Part shown: piece by piece, positions 34,751 through 43,091 of the stretch | Layout of the letters: each line of letters starts with the position of its first letter | Position numbering within the stretch: the first letter of the stretch is position 1 | Assembly (NCBI RefSeq): GCF_023101205.1 | Contig: NZ_CP078078.1 | Coordinates: forward strand, 2,179,411-2,243,410 | Source: Microbacterium aurugineum | GTDB lineage: Bacteria; Actinomycetota; Actinomycetes; Actinomycetales; Microbacteriaceae | DNA length: 64,000 nt | Reading direction: 5' to 3' | Program-made: the position numbers and the translations under genes | Notes under the pieces: model-generated | Seen by the model: the letters and a program-made list of their open reading frames with translations, nothing else | What the model was told of the DNA's origin: nothing | The model's database searches: none

Positions 34751-37700
34751 GCGCTCACCGCCGGGACGGTGTGGATGCGGCACGGATGCACGCGGCGCTG
34801 GGTGTCGGCGCAGTGCGACTCGACCTGCGCCGTGAAGCTCGACGCCGACATGCCGCGGGCGGCATCCGAGACGCGACGCAGGAAGGCCGCCCGCGATTCG
34901 TCGCTGAGCGTGTGCTGATGCGCGATGCGGTACTCGCTCTTGGCAAGCGTCTTGGAGACGATCACGAGACGCGCCCCGGCCAACGAACCCGGTGGAGCGT
35001 CTTCCACCAGGCCCTGCTGGACGGCGACCTGATAGGCCGCGAGCTGCGCGTGCTCGCGCACACCGGGATCTGACTCGGGGTCGTTCTTCCCGGTCTTCAG
35101 ATCGACCACCACGATGCGGCCGTCCGGGCCGCCAGACATCCGTTCCCAGCCGCGTCCGCGTGCGGCGCCGTGCTCGCCCGCATCCGGCGGATACGCCTCG
35201 ACGCGATCGATGTACCCGTGGATGATCGCCTGGTTCGCGCGGTCCTCCCCGACGGGATGCACGGCGGGCACCGCGTGCGCATCGCCCTCAGCCACCACGT
35301 CGACGGCGAAACGGAACTCCACCTCGCTGCCGAGGACACGCCCGCCTTCGCGGCGCACCTCGCCGAGATACGTGTGCAGGCGCCCGACGAGCAGATCGGC
35401 GCGTCGACGCTCCTTGCGGCCGATCCACTCGGTCTCGAAGTCGAGTTCCGGCCAACGCTCCGCGACGATCGCACGCATCTGCTCGACATCGCCGTCGGGC
35501 ACCCGCTCCATCGCCTCGTGCACGATCGTGCCGATCCCCGCCGTCGGCGGCATCACCGTGTCTCCGCCGAGAGCCGAGACGACCCAGTTGAGTCCGCACT
35601 CCTCGAAGGACTCCATCTTCGAGGGCGAGACCCGCGCGCCGTCGACGGCGAGATCGCGCAGTGGCGCCTGCGTGGAAGGGGCCGTGACGCCGTACCACTC
35701 GGCGGGGTCGGCGCCCGGCACGCCTTCTCGGGCGAGGACGGCGAGCTGGCCTGCCGCGTCACGTCTGAGCGAATCCGAGTGCGCCGTGGTCAGCGTCCGT
35801 CGGTACCGGGCGACCAGCCCCCGCAAAGTGAGCGGATGCTCGGCCGATGCGTGGCGCTCCGGCGGGTGCGGGGCGGGCAGGAAGGCGAAGAACGGGCTCG
35901 GGGTGAGGTCGTCGTCATCGACCGCGGTGATCAGGAGTCGCTTCCGTGCCCGCGATACGGCTCGCACGAACAGGCGGAGCTCGTCATGCAACGCTGCCCG
36001 CCGGCGGTCCAGCACCCCGGGCGGTTCGATGCTCACGCCGGTGCGAGCGGCTTCGAGCGCATCGGCCAGACGCCAGGTCTGCAGCAGACCGCCGCGGAGA
36101 CGGACGTTGGGCCAGACGCCGTCCTGCACCCCGGCGACGACGACGGCGTCGAACTCCGTGCCGAGCGCCGTGGCCGGAGTCAGCAGCGTGACCTTGCCAG
36201 GACGGTCCGGGGTCGACAGGGAATCCTCGGGGACCTCGCTGTCGAGGACGTCGCGCACGAAGGCCTCGGGCTTCTCGTTCGGAGTGCGCTCGACGAAGCG
36301 CTTCGCCGCGTCGAAGAGCGAGACGAGCGCGTCGAGCGAACGGGCCGTCTCCGCTCCGGTGGGCAGCAGGGAGATCTCGCGCCACGCCACCTGCAGACGC
36401 CGACCGTCGACGGCACGAGCCTGCTCCCACACCCGCCACAGCAGATCGTGGATCGTCTCGCCCTGGTCGGCGGCACGCGCCACCGCCTCGATCGTCTCCG
36501 CGAAGCGCTCGGCGGAGCGGGATTCCGGCGAGTCGATGAGCGTCAGGTGGCTGGGGTTCGCCATCGCCTGGCGCAGCAGCTCGCGCGCAGGCGTCGACCC
36601 GCCCTGTGCGAGTTCGATGTGCCGGAGGCGGGCGCGGAGACGGCGGAGCCCGATCGCGTCCATCCCCCCGAACGGAGTGCGCAGCGCCTCCTCCAGCGTC
36701 TCCAGGGTGCGTTCCTCGACCGGCGTCAACGCGAGGCGCACGATGCCGACGATGTCACGCACGATCCCTTCGCTCCCGAGCGGACGCTGCACACCGGCGG
36801 CGCGCGTGGGGACCTCCCTGGCCGCGAGCTCGGTCTCCAGCATGGTCACCTGACGCGTGTCGTGAGCGATGACGGCCATCCGATCCCAGCGGATTCCCTC
36901 GGACAGATGCCAGTCGCGCATCACACCGGCGATGCGGTCCAGCTCTTCGTAGGGAGACGGGGCGACGAAGGTCGACACATGCGCATCGACCTCCTCCGGG
37001 TCGACGGGCACCGGCGCCCGACGATGCTCGACGCGTCCGGAGACTCCGATCGCCTGTGTGACGGTGCGAGTCAAGGCGGTGAGCGCCGGATGCTGCCGGT
37101 GCGCGCCGTCGAGCACATGCACCTCGCCGACGGCACCGGCGAGCTGCGCGAAGAGCTCCGGGCTCGCGCCACGGAACGACCCGGATGAGATATCGGGATC
37201 GCCGAACGCCAGCACCGCGATGCCCCGCCCCCGCAGCGCTCTGACGACATCGATCCCTCCGCGGGTGAGCTCCTGTGCGTCATCGATCAGCACGACGCGC
37301 AACGGCGCGAGCGGGCCGAGCGTCGCCGCCTCGGCCGAGCGCAGGATGGCAGCTGCCTCGCTGAGCAGGTCCGCGGCGTCGCGGTGCGCGGAACGCAGAG
37401 CGTCGAGTACCGTCCGGTACTCGACGAGGAACTCCGCGGCTGCCACCCACACATCGTTCCCCGAGGCGCGGAGCTCGTCCGGCCGGGCCCCGATCTCGGT
37501 ACACTCCGCGAGGAACGCGCGGAGCTCCGAACGGAATCCCTTCGACGCGCGCACCGAGCCGCTGAGCGCGTCCGGCCAGGGGATGCGACCGTCTTCGGTG
37601 TCACCGGCGAGCAGATCCGCGATGATGCGGTCCTGGTCGGCTCCGGTGAGCAGCGCAGGCGGCTCCGATCCCTCGCGCACCATCGCCCCCCGGACCAGCT

Positions 37701-37968
37701 GGAAGGCGAAGGAGCCGAGCGACCGCGCCAACGGCCCCGGGGTCGCCTGCCCGATGCGGACACCGATCCGGTCACGCAGTGCGGTCGCGGCCTGGCGGCT
37801 CGGCGTGAGTGCCAGCACCTGCTCGGGTCGCAGATCGGCCGCATCGAGCAGGTGCACGACGCGGTCGACGAGCGTTCGCGTCTTCCCTGTTCCCGGCGCC
37901 CCGATGATGACACCGGAGGCGAACGGCTCGGCGGCGATCACAGCTCGCTGCGCGGCATCCGGTGTCAT
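34747..37968 (-). CDS. adnA: AdnA-like helicase-nuclease subunit
   Basis: 1,073 aa from the ATG at 37968, supported by a TAGCGT box seven bases away; an open frame upstream is not needed. Walker A is GAPGTGKTRTLVDR; the helicase motifs are more divergent than in AdnB (VVLIDDAQELTR for DExx). The nuclease has RIVVVDLKTGKN near residue 955 and EHAQLAAYQVAV. Cysteines at the position of the AddB/AdnA iron-sulphur cluster are partly kept: one in FEECGLNW, and two in the tail (HCADTQRRVHPCRIH), where a fourth Cys is not evident. It partners AdnB in end resection. Confidence 0.86.
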   Translation of the reverse strand: MTPDAAQRAVIAAEPFASGVIIGAPGTGKTRTLVDRVVHLLDAADLRPEQVLALTPSRQAATALRDRIGVRIGQATPGPLARSLGSFAFQLVRGAMVREGSEPPALLTGADQDRIIADLLAGDTEDGRIPWPDALSGSVRASKGFRSELRAFLAECTEIGARPDELRASGNDVWVAAAEFLVEYRTVLDALRSAHRDAADLLSEAAAILRSAEAATLGPLAPLRVVLIDDAQELTRGGIDVVRALRGRGIAVLAFGDPDISSGSFRGASPELFAQLAGAVGEVHVLDGAHRQHPALTALTRTVTQAIGVSGRVEHRRAPVPVDPEEVDAHVSTFVAPSPYEELDRIAGVMRDWHLSEGIRWDRMAVIAHDTRQVTMLETELAAREVPTRAAGVQRPLGSEGIVRDIVGIVRLALTPVEERTLETLEEALRTPFGGMDAIGLRRLRARLRHIELAQGGSTPARELLRQAMANPSHLTLIDSPESRSAERFAETIEAVARAADQGETIHDLLWRVWEQARAVDGRRLQVAWREISLLPTGAETARSLDALVSLFDAAKRFVERTPNEKPEAFVRDVLDSEVPEDSLSTPDRPGKVTLLTPATALGTEFDAVVVAGVQDGVWPNVRLRGGLLQTWRLADALEAARTGVSIEPPGVLDRRRAALHDELRLFVRAVSRARKRLLITAVDDDDLTPSPFFAFLPAPHPPERHASAEHPLTLRGLVARYRRTLTTAHSDSLRRDAAGQLAVLAREGVPGADPAEWYGVTAPSTQAPLRDLAVDGARVSPSKMESFEECGLNWVVSALGGDTVMPPTAGIGTIVHEAMERVPDGDVEQMRAIVAERWPELDFETEWIGRKERRRADLLVGRLHTYLGEVRREGGRVLGSEVEFRFAVDVVAEGDAHAVPAVHPVGEDRANQAIIHGYIDRVEAYPPDAGEHGAARGRGWERMSGGPDGRIVVVDLKTGKNDPESDPGVREHAQLAAYQVAVQQGLVEDAPPGSLAGARLVIVSKTLAKSEYRIAHQHTLSDESRAAFLRRVSDAARGMSASSFTAQVESHCADTQRRVHPCRIHTVPAVSA

Positions 37969-37981
37969 GCCCTCCACGCTA
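37969..37981 (-). promoter_or_regulatory. Leaderless -10 box of adnA (TAGCGT)
   Basis: TAGCGT at 37981-37976, seven bases (GGAGGGC), then the ATG at 37968. Confidence 0.55.
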
Positions 37982-38103
37982 TCCGGACGCGGGGACATCG
38001 TCGTGCGCGCCTGCACTCGACACCCTCGCGACCCGCCACCGCCGACCTGTGCGCTCACGGCGAAACCGACGCGGGGTGCCGATCCCGCCCGATGCCCGCG
38101 GGG

Positions 38104-38109
38104 TAGAGT
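38104..38109 (+). promoter_or_regulatory. Candidate -10 box of the DUF3107 gene
   Basis: TAGAGT at 38104-38109. Transcription from about 38116 gives a 25-nt leader with AAGGAG before the GTG at 38141. Confidence 0.45.
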
Positions 38110-38140
38110 TGGGCCAGTCCCCGAACTTCAAGGAGCACGC

Positions 38141-38365
38141 GTGGAAATCCGCATCGGCATCATCAACACCGGCCGCGAACTGAGCTTCGACACCGGCGTG
38201 AGCGCAGACGAGGTCCGCACCCAGGTCACCAAGGCGCTGGAGCAGAACGCCACGCACGTGAGCTTCGCCGACGTGAAGGGCAACTCCTACATCGTCCCCA
38301 CGGCGAACCTCGCCTACATCGAACTGGGCACCGAGGAATCGCGTCGCGTCGGCTTCGTCGCCTGA
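38141..38365 (+). CDS. DUF3107 small protein (TB9.4-like)
   Basis: 74 aa from a GTG at 38141, five bases after AAGGAG. A much longer open frame runs through this start but is antisense noise upstream of it. The sequence VEIRIGIINTGRELSFDTGV, then ANLAYIELGTEESRRVGFVA, covers the whole family domain of DUF3107, seen in mycobacteria as Rv3208A. Cytoplasmic, beta-rich, ATP-synthase-epsilon-like composition only in a general sense. Function unknown. Followed after 7 nt by a small membrane protein gene, probably cotranscribed. Confidence 0.9.
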   Translation: MEIRIGIINTGRELSFDTGVSADEVRTQVTKALEQNATHVSFADVKGNSYIVPTANLAYIELGTEESRRVGFVA

Positions 38366-38372
38366 GCAGACG

Positions 38373-38660
38373 ATGTACATCCTGCTCGCACTGATCGGCG
38401 CGTGCGCCCTGGGCATCGCGGTGCATTTCCTGATCTCCGGGCGCGAGCTGCGCGGAGTGGCGCTCGCGCCCGCCGTGGCCACAGCGGTCTCGGCGATCAC
38501 CTACACGGGTCTGCAGTGGGCCGGCGTCGGTGAGGACAGCATCTGGCTGTGGCTCGCGAGCGTGCTCGGCGCTCCCGTCGTCGCCGCGCTGGTGACGGTG
38601 GCGATCACCGGCATGCGCAAGCGGTCCGATGCCGATGCCAAGGCGGCACTCGGCATCTGA
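38373..38660 (+). CDS. Small three-helix membrane protein
   Basis: 95 aa. Three hydrophobic segments: MYILLALIGACALGIAVHFL at the N-terminus, GVALAPAVATAVSAITYTGL in the middle and LWLASVLGAPVVAALVTVAI near the C-terminus, with the tail RKRSDADAKAAL. It is 7 nt downstream of the DUF3107 gene and converges on the ferritin-like gene 8 nt later. No recognised family motif. Similar small membrane genes occur in this place in related genomes (memory, low weight). Confidence 0.75.
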   Translation: MYILLALIGACALGIAVHFLISGRELRGVALAPAVATAVSAITYTGLQWAGVGEDSIWLWLASVLGAPVVAALVTVAITGMRKRSDADAKAALGI

Positions 38661-38668
38661 CGGGCAAC

Positions 38669-39382
38669 CTAGGACGCGAGGCCCATCGCATCCATCCGGC
38701 GCGCGTGCGCGCCCATGAGTTCGGTGTAGACCGGCTCGACGCGCTCGTCGTCGACCTGGAGCAGCTCCGGCCGCAGTGCGGAACGGCAGACCAGGATGGT
38801 GTCACCGACGAGGCGCCGCGCCCACATCGACAGCAGGGACCGCCACTCCTCATCGCTCTCGATCGTCTCCTGGATGATCGCGACGATCTCATGGCCGGCA
38901 TCGTCTTCGCGGAGGATCTCCGCCACCCGACGACCGGTCTCGCCGTAGCTCGACGCGAGCGCGAGGTAGAAGTCGTCGAGCATCCCGGCGGTGATGTACA
39001 CGGCGAGGAGCGTCTCCCGCGGTCGCGCACCGATGGTCTTGCGTCGGAAAGCGTCGAGGTTCTCGCGGAACGGCAGCATCACCTGCGTGGGGTCGCCACC
39101 GCGCTCGGCGATGACCTCCACGATCCCGCGATGCTTCGTCAACGCCGCCCCGGCCGCACGCGACAGGGACTCCTTCTCGGAAAGCTCGGGGGTCGCCCGG
39201 ATGAGCCTGGTGAGCGTCTCGAAGTAGCCCAGCTGCAGGTACGCGGCCTGACCGAGGAACCGATCGAGCTCGGGGGCGAGTTCAGCGAAGTCGACCCTCG
39301 TCGCATCGCTCTGCTCGCCTCGGCTGCGCAGGGTGAGGATTCGCCGTGGCGCGTCATCGCGCTGCCAGAACCACTTAACCAC
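38669..39382 (-). CDS. Ferritin-like fold protein (MiaE-like/Rv3210c-like)
   Basis: 237 aa from a GTG at 39382 with GGGAGGAAG upstream. Largely alpha-helical. Candidate di-iron ligands are spread over four helices (FETLTRLI, TKHRGIVEVIAE, AGMLDDFYLALA, DDAGHEIVAIIQE), an E...ExxH-like pattern with D/E and His but not the perfect MiaE set. The family is annotated as ferritin-like or tRNA-(ms2io6A)-hydroxylase-like; the metal and activity are unproven. It is divergent from the rhlE-type helicase gene, an arrangement shared with mycobacteria. Confidence 0.75.
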   Translation of the reverse strand: MVKWFWQRDDAPRRILTLRSRGEQSDATRVDFAELAPELDRFLGQAAYLQLGYFETLTRLIRATPELSEKESLSRAAGAALTKHRGIVEVIAERGGDPTQVMLPFRENLDAFRRKTIGARPRETLLAVYITAGMLDDFYLALASSYGETGRRVAEILREDDAGHEIVAIIQETIESDEEWRSLLSMWARRLVGDTILVCRSALRPELLQVDDERVEPVYTELMGAHARRMDAMGLAS

Positions 39383-39462
39383 GAGGTCTTCCTCCCGAGT
39401 CCACCACGAGATTCACAATACCCGCGCGGGGCCCTCCTTCCTGGTCCGCACCACCCCTCCGG

Positions 39463-39495
39463 TAGGCTGGGCGTGTCCCCGCCGTCGGAGCGGGG
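39463..39495 (+). promoter_or_regulatory. Promoter -10 box and leader hairpin before the RhlE-like helicase
   Basis: TAGGCT (39463-39468) is followed by a CCCCGC/GCGGGG hairpin (39477-39495). Transcription from about 39475 would give a leader of roughly 105 nt. Confidence 0.4.
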
Positions 39496-39578
39496 CCCCG
39501 CGCCTGTGGCACAAGAGACGGCGTGGATCCGTTTACGTGGCGATCCCCCAGGGTCGCCGGACAGGCAATCTGAATAAA

Positions 39579-41099
39579 GTGACAACTTTCGCCGATCTCG
39601 GCATCGATCAGGACATCGTCGACGCACTCGCGGCCAAGGGCATCATCGATGCCTTCCCGATCCAGGAGCAGACCATCCCTCTCGGCCTTCCGGGGCAGGA
39701 CATCATCGGCCAGGCGAAGACCGGCACGGGAAAGACCTTCGGGTTCGGCATCCCCGTCGTGCAGCGCCTCGGCAAGGACCCGGAGCACGGCGTCAAAGCA
39801 CTCATCGTCGTCCCCACCCGCGAGCTCGCCGTGCAGGTCTACGAAGACATCGATCTGCTCACCAGCAACCGCTCCACCAGCGTCGTCGCCATCTACGGAG
39901 GCAAGGCGTACGAGGGTCAGATCGACCAGCTCAAGGCGGGCGCGCAGATCGTGGTCGGCACTCCCGGCCGCCTGATCGACCTCGCGGGCCAGCGCCTGCT
40001 CGACCTCTCCAACGCGACGGAGGTCGTGCTCGACGAGGCCGACAAGATGCTCGACCTCGGCTTCCTCGCCGACATCGAGAAGATCTTCCAGAAGGTCCCG
40101 GCCGTCCGCCACACGCAGCTGTTCTCGGCGACCATGCCCGGCCCGATCGTGGCCCTCGCCCGCCGCTTCATGTCGAACCCGATCCACATCCGCGCCAACG
40201 ACCCCGACGAGGGCCTCACCCAGGCCAACATCAAGCACCTCGTCTACCGCGCGCACTCGATGGACAAGGACGAGATCATCGCTCGCATCCTGCAGGCCGA
40301 GGGCCGCGGCAAGACCGTGATCTTCACCCGCACCAAGCGCGCGGCGCAGCGCCTCGTCGACGAGCTCAACGACCGCGGCTTCAACGTCGGCGGCGTGCAC
40401 GGCGACATGGGGCAGGACCAGCGCGAGCGCTCGATGGCCGCGTTCAAGGCAGGCAAGCGTGACGTTCTCGTCGCGACCGACGTGGCCGCCCGCGGCATCG
40501 ACGTCGACGACGTGACGCACGTCATCAACCACACCATCCCCGACGAGGACAAGACGTACCTGCACCGCGCCGGCCGCACGGGGCGTGCGGGCAAGACCGG
40601 CATCGCCGTCACTTTCGTCGACTGGGAGGACCTGCACAAGTGGGCCCTCATCAACCGGGCGCTCGAGTTCGGTCAGCCGGAGCCTGTCGAGACCTACTCG
40701 TCGAGCCCCCACCTGTACGAAGACCTGGACATCCCGCAGGGCACGAAGGGCCGCCTGGTGTCGGCGCCGAAGACCGAATCCGTCAAGACCGAGCGCACCC
40801 GTCGGCCCGCGCGTGCCGCGGACGCCGCCGCGGAAGGCACCGACGAGACCGGGACGCGTCGCCGTCGCCGCCGTCGCAACAGCGCGACTCCGGTCGGCTC
40901 GACCTTCACCGAAGGCGCGTCGGGGGCCACCACCGGCGAAGGACAGTCCGCTCCGGCCGCAGACCGCAGCGCCGAGGGCGCCGGTACCCACGACGGGGCG
41001 GGCAAGGAGCACCACGACGGCAAGCCCGCGCCGGCGCGCCGTCGCCGTCGTCGCCGTGGAGGTTCCGGCGCAGGCGCAGCGCCGGTCACCGGAGCCTGA
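39579..41099 (+). CDS. DEAD-box RNA helicase (RhlE-type)
   Basis: 506 aa from a GTG at 39579 (VTTFADLGIDQDIV). A longer open frame upstream is judged untranslated. Motifs: AFPIQEQTIPL (Q motif), AKTGTGKT, PTRELAVQ, TPGRLIDL, VLDEADKML (DEAD), SATMP, ATDVAARGIDVDD, HRAGRTGRAG. The C-terminal ~110 residues are low complexity with two RRRRRRR runs, a likely RNA-binding tail. Probable role in ribosome assembly, RNA decay and cold adaptation. No Shine-Dalgarno sequence precedes the GTG, so start confidence is moderate. Confidence 0.93.
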   Translation: MTTFADLGIDQDIVDALAAKGIIDAFPIQEQTIPLGLPGQDIIGQAKTGTGKTFGFGIPVVQRLGKDPEHGVKALIVVPTRELAVQVYEDIDLLTSNRSTSVVAIYGGKAYEGQIDQLKAGAQIVVGTPGRLIDLAGQRLLDLSNATEVVLDEADKMLDLGFLADIEKIFQKVPAVRHTQLFSATMPGPIVALARRFMSNPIHIRANDPDEGLTQANIKHLVYRAHSMDKDEIIARILQAEGRGKTVIFTRTKRAAQRLVDELNDRGFNVGGVHGDMGQDQRERSMAAFKAGKRDVLVATDVAARGIDVDDVTHVINHTIPDEDKTYLHRAGRTGRAGKTGIAVTFVDWEDLHKWALINRALEFGQPEPVETYSSSPHLYEDLDIPQGTKGRLVSAPKTESVKTERTRRPARAADAAAEGTDETGTRRRRRRRNSATPVGSTFTEGASGATTGEGQSAPAADRSAEGAGTHDGAGKEHHDGKPAPARRRRRRRGGSGAGAAPVTGA

Positions 41100-41114
41100 C
41101 ACCTCGACCTCTCA

Positions 41115-41157
41115 GAAGGGCGCGTGCCGCGGACGAACTCCGCAGCACGCGCCCTTC
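41115..41157. terminator. Bidirectional terminator between rhlE-like and DUF817 genes
   Basis: A 13-bp perfect stem (GAAGGGCGCGTGC / complement, 41115-41127 and 41145-41157) with an inner 5-bp stem GCGGA/TCCGC. Confidence 0.8.
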
Positions 41158-41171
41158 GTCGTCGCCGCCGC

Positions 41172-42056
41172 TCAGCGAAGAGACGCCGCCCGCTCCCCGT
41201 GGAGGATCGCCGCAGGAACCTGCGGCGGATAGACCCACGCGACTAGGACGACCGAGATGATCATGAGCAGGAACCACGAACTCAGCTTGCTCGGCGAGAC
41301 CGGCTGCCATCCCGCCGCCTGATCGGGGTATGCCCATGCTCCCGCCCAGGTGCCGATGTTCTCCGCCAGGTAGATGAAGACGGCGACTCCGACGAACACG
41401 ACGAGCAGCGGGATCCGGATCGTCCGACGCCAGATACGCGCGTGCATCACCGTCGGCAGCCACAGCACGATGACCGCAGCCAGCAGGATCCACCGCGCAT
41501 CCCACCACCAATGGTGCGCGAAGAAGTTCACGTAGATCGCGATCGCGAGGATCGCCGTCATCCACCGCTGCGGGTATCGCGTGAAGCCGAGGTCGAAGAG
41601 CCGGTAGACGCGCACCATGTAGGAGCCGACAGCGGCATACATGAACCCGCTGAACAGCGGCACTCCGCCGATGCGCAGGAAACCGTCCGCGGCATACGCC
41701 CAGGAGCCGACATCGGTCTTGAACAGCTCCATCACGGTTCCGGTGAGGTGGAACAGGACGATCACCCACAGTTCTCGTCCGCTCTCCCAGCGGAACACGA
41801 GCATGGCCACCTGGATGAGCACGGCAGCGATGGTGAGGGCATCGTTGCGCGCGAGCGCCGCGTCCGGCGGGTACCAGAACCGTGCCGCGACAATCACGAG
41901 CAACAGCGTGGCCCCGAACACGCACGCCCATGCCTGCTTGACCACGAACACCGCGAACTCGATCAGGCCGGCGCGGAAACCGCTCGTCGGGGCGCCGAGG
42001 AGCAGGCGGTGGGCCCACGCATCGACACGGCGTTCCAGGGACGTCGCTCGTTGCAT
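41172..42056 (-). CDS. DUF817 family integral membrane protein
   Basis: 294 aa. Eight or so hydrophobic helices. Family-typical segments include VLFHLTGTVMELFKTDVGSW, FSGFMYAAVGSYMVRVYRLFDLGF, YVNFFAHHWWWDARW and a C-terminal FLAENIGTWAGAWAYP-like stretch. DUF817 proteins are inner-membrane proteins of unknown function. The ATG at 42056 has a TACATT box six bases upstream. Convergent with the helicase and sharing its terminator. Confidence 0.88.
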   Translation of the reverse strand: MQRATSLERRVDAWAHRLLLGAPTSGFRAGLIEFAVFVVKQAWACVFGATLLLVIVAARFWYPPDAALARNDALTIAAVLIQVAMLVFRWESGRELWVIVLFHLTGTVMELFKTDVGSWAYAADGFLRIGGVPLFSGFMYAAVGSYMVRVYRLFDLGFTRYPQRWMTAILAIAIYVNFFAHHWWWDARWILLAAVIVLWLPTVMHARIWRRTIRIPLLVVFVGVAVFIYLAENIGTWAGAWAYPDQAAGWQPVSPSKLSSWFLLMIISVVLVAWVYPPQVPAAILHGERAASLR

Positions 42057-42068
42057 GCTCGGAATGTA
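42057..42068 (-). promoter_or_regulatory. Leaderless -10 box (TACATT)
   Basis: TACATT at 42068-42063, six bases, then the ATG at 42056. No ribosome-binding site. Confidence 0.55.
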
Positions 42069-42118
42069 GCCCTCCCGGTCGACAGGTCACCGGGAGTATC
42101 CCGACAGTATCCCGACCG

Positions 42119-42991
42119 TCAGGGGAAGCGCGGGGCGATGCCGGTGCCCTGCGCCAGGAGGCGGGCGACCATCGCGTCGGATGTCGTGTTCTCCCCCGGA
42201 CGGTTCGGCTTGCCGCTGCCGTGATAGTCGCTGGATCCCGTGACGATGAGGTCGTGCTTCTGCGCCAGCTCGCGCAGCATCCGCTTGCCCGCTTCGGTGT
42301 TCTCGCGGTGATCGACCTCGAAGCCGCCGAGTCCGGCCGCGATCAGCCGCTCGATGTACGGGATGGGCATCATCCGGTCGCGACCCGTGGTGACAGGGTG
42401 GGCGATGATCGCCACTCCCCCGGCTTGCGTGATCAGTCGCACCGCGGTCAGCGGATCCGGGGCGTAGTGCGGCTCGTAGTATCCCTCGCGCGGATGCAGG
42501 ATCCCGTCGAACGCCTCCGTGCGATCGCGCACGATGCCCCTCGCCACGAGAGCGTCCGCGATGTGCGGGCGCCCGACCGTCGCATCCAGAGCCGTCTGCG
42601 CGACCACGTCATCCCAGTGCAGGTCGTAGTCCCGTCCGATGTTGCGCACGATCCGCTCCGCGCGCCCGATCCGATCCCCGCGGATGCGATCGGTCTCGGC
42701 CCGCAGAGCCGGGTCTCCGGGATCGAAGAGGTAGCCGAGCACGTGCACGCTGCGCCACTCGTGCTTCGCCGACAGCTCCATCCCGGGGATGAACGTCATG
42801 CCGAGCGCGACGGCGGCGTCACCGGCCTCATCCCACCCGGTGGAGCGATCGTGATCAGTGAGCGCCACGGTGCGGATCCCGTGCGCGTGTGCCTGCCTGA
42901 TGACCTCGGCCGGCGCCTCCGTCCCGTCGGACTGGTTGGAGTGCAGGTGCAGGTCGGCGGGACCGGCGAACCCGGCGGACGGAGAGGCCAT
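42119..42991 (-). CDS. PHP-domain phosphoesterase (nucleoside 3',5'-bisphosphate phosphatase/TrpH-like)
   Basis: 290 aa from the ATG at 42991. PHP metal motifs: DLHLHSNQSDGTEAP, ALTDHDRSTGWDEA, FIPGMELSA, AIIAHPVTTGR, and ITGSSDYHG. These are the conserved His/Asp/Glu of the TrpH/YciV subgroup, which removes the 3'-phosphate from pAp and can act as a 5'-3' exonuclease on short RNA. Cytoplasmic. The extra 43 codons upstream are judged non-coding because a TACGCT box sits six bases before the chosen ATG. Confidence 0.88.
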   Translation of the reverse strand: MASPSAGFAGPADLHLHSNQSDGTEAPAEVIRQAHAHGIRTVALTDHDRSTGWDEAGDAAVALGMTFIPGMELSAKHEWRSVHVLGYLFDPGDPALRAETDRIRGDRIGRAERIVRNIGRDYDLHWDDVVAQTALDATVGRPHIADALVARGIVRDRTEAFDGILHPREGYYEPHYAPDPLTAVRLITQAGGVAIIAHPVTTGRDRMMPIPYIERLIAAGLGGFEVDHRENTEAGKRMLRELAQKHDLIVTGSSDYHGSGKPNRPGENTTSDAMVARLLAQGTGIAPRFP

Positions 42992-43003
42992 CCTCCGAGC
43001 GTA
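42992..43003 (-). promoter_or_regulatory. Leaderless -10 box (TACGCT)
   Basis: TACGCT at 43003-42998, six bases (CGGAGG), then the ATG at 42991. Confidence 0.6.
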
Positions 43004-43078
43004 CCGAGGGCGACGGCCGGTGGGCGCGGAGGCACACGGAAGCGGATGTCGGGGCAGGGACTTCACAGGCGGCGCTCC

Positions 43079-43091
43079 TAGGCTTGAGGGG
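43079..43091 (+). promoter_or_regulatory. Leaderless -10 box (TAGGCT)
   Basis: TAGGCT at 43079-43084, seven bases (TGAGGGG), then the ATG at 43092. Confidence 0.55.
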
